From Phycisphaerales bacterium UBA2266 (GTDB lineage Bacteria; Planctomycetota; Phycisphaerae; Sedimentisphaerales; Anaerobacaceae): a stretch of 21,437 bases of DNA. Location: NCBI GenBank assembly GCA_002347125.1, contig DDXG01000286.1:1-21437 (forward strand), given 5' to 3'. The position numbers and the translations under genes are program-made. Below, piece after piece: positions 20,578-21,437 of this stretch. Under the pieces are notes generated by a model. That model ran no database searches. It was given only the letters and a program-made list of their open reading frames with translations, and was not told the DNA's origin. Within the stretch, counting starts at the first letter, position 1, and every line of letters begins with the position of its first letter.

Positions 20578-21420
20578 ATGATTGCGGATAATCGGACAAC
20601 GGCGAAGCGGAACACGGCCGAAGCCGTCGGCAACGGCGACGGCGTGATCGTTCTCAAGGGGATTACCAAGCGGTTCGGCAAGAACGTGGTGCTGGACGGG
20701 GTGTCGGTGGCGATTGAGAAGGGCAAGACGACGGTGGTGATCGGCCCGAGCGGCTGCGGCAAGACGGTGCTGATCAAGCATCTGATTCTTCTGCTGCGGC
20801 CGAACGAGGGGGAGGTTTATTTCAAGGGGCGGCGGATTGACAACATCAGCGAGGCCGAGATCAACGAGGTGCGGACGCACTACGGTTTCCTCTTTCAGGG
20901 CGGGGCGCTGTTCGACAGTCTGACGGTGGCGGAGAATATCCTGTTTCCGCTGGAGCAGCACACGAGGATTGAGGACTGGACGGCGGCGAACGAGCTGGTG
21001 CGGTCGAAGCTGGCGATGGTAGGGCTGGACGGGTATCAGAGCTACTATCCGGCGAGTCTGTCCGGCGGACAGCGCAAGCGCGTGGCGCTGGCGCGGGCGA
21101 TTGCGTTGAATCCCGAGGTGATTCTGTACGATGAGCCGACGACGGGGTTGGATCCGATCCGGTCGGATATCATCAACGAGCTGATCCTCAAGCTGCAACG
21201 GGAGCTGGCGGTGACGACGGTGGTGGTGACGCACGATATGACCAGTGTGTACAAGATTTCGGATCGGATTATCATGCTGCACGAGGGGCGGATTGTGGCG
21301 GACGGGGACGCGGAGCACATTCGCAATCATGAGCATAAGGTGGTTCAGCAGTTCATCCGCGGGCAGGTCAGCGAGGAGGACCTGGAGGCGTTGCGGTCGA
21401 ACGCGACCGTCTCGCAGTAG
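20578..21420 (+). CDS. mlaF: Mla-type ABC transporter ATPase (MlaF family)
   Basis: A 280-residue ABC ATPase that powers the MlaE permease. Walker A is GPSGCGKT (56-63), the Q-loop is at Gln107 in FLFQGGALFDSLTV, the signature is LSGGQ (161-165), Walker B is VILYDEP (181-187) and the switch histidine is in VVTHDMTS. FQGGALFDSLTV and PTTGLDPIRSD are typical of the MlaF branch rather than of importers for small solutes. The N-terminus has about 20 extra residues before the first strand. The ATG at 20578 is preferred over the GTG at 20569, which overlaps the mlaE end region more closely. The gene ends 17 bases before the window edge; mlaD and mlaB partners are not visible. Confidence 0.93.
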   Translation: MIADNRTTAKRNTAEAVGNGDGVIVLKGITKRFGKNVVLDGVSVAIEKGKTTVVIGPSGCGKTVLIKHLILLLRPNEGEVYFKGRRIDNISEAEINEVRTHYGFLFQGGALFDSLTVAENILFPLEQHTRIEDWTAANELVRSKLAMVGLDGYQSYYPASLSGGQRKRVALARAIALNPEVILYDEPTTGLDPIRSDIINELILKLQRELAVTTVVVTHDMTSVYKISDRIIMLHEGRIVADGDAEHIRNHEHKVVQQFIRGQVSEEDLEALRSNATVSQ

Positions 21421-21437
21421 GCGGCGGGGAGCGGGCA

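Noticed and set aside
19450..21336. Long open frame antisense to mlaE and mlaF
   Set aside because: It crosses a terminator, a promoter and two well-defined genes. The composition (His, Arg, Pro, Gln) is typical of an antisense shadow.
1..21437. CRISPR array, tRNA, rRNA, transposase or phage genes
   Set aside because: Scanned for spaced direct repeats, cloverleaf-type sequences and DDE or integrase motifs. None was found beyond the palindromic repeats described.

Overview
The window reads as a chromosomal segment of a GC-rich, Gram-negative-type bacterium. By inference it is a planctomycete, most likely near the Phycisphaerae. The grounds are a Tat-exported Gfo/Idh/MocA oxidoreductase next to a Tat/lipoprotein-type sulfatase, a UroD-like methyltransferase-fold protein, a CarH-like B12-binding domain protein without a DNA-binding domain, an outer-membrane secretin, an Mla-type lipid ABC transporter, and GC-rich palindromic repeats that run through genes. 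No rRNA or taxonomic marker is complete, so the assignment is provisional. Most genes sit alone or in pairs with their own promoters.

Left part (1-8090): the last codons of an upstream gene, then a Tat-signal oxidoreductase (445-1818) and a sulfatase (2038-3399), perhaps for sulfated glycans. Next come a tiny minus-strand lipoprotein gene (3495-3590), a secretin with an unusual C-terminal coiled coil (3885-5687), an unrecognised secreted or anchored protein (5868-6449), a 93-residue orphan with a near-consensus promoter (6465-6746, minus) and a UroD-like protein (7077-8090, minus).

Middle part (8220-12262): ribD (minus) follows the C-terminal two thirds of ligA (minus). The ligA fragment abuts, across a 140-base multi-hairpin repeat, the C-terminal quarter of pheT (plus). 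Neither essential gene has its N-terminal half here, so the junction is either a repeat-mediated rearrangement or an assembly chimera. A piece of the same repeat family sits in frame inside ribD. Between pheT and glgP lies a well-formed 6S RNA gene with its own sigma-70 promoter and intrinsic terminator.

Right part (12263-21437): alpha-glucan phosphorylase with a leader region holding a possible 15-codon ORF, a PTS IIA protein (minus), citramalate synthase for isoleucine synthesis, a lower-GC SIR2-like gene (minus) that looks acquired, the B12-domain protein, a strong terminator, and an mlaE-mlaF pair running to the window end. No tRNA, rRNA, CRISPR array, transposase or phage gene was seen. 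The strongest candidates for follow-up are the ligA/pheT repeat junction with the in-frame repeat insertions, and the B12-domain protein that lacks the cobalt-ligand histidine.
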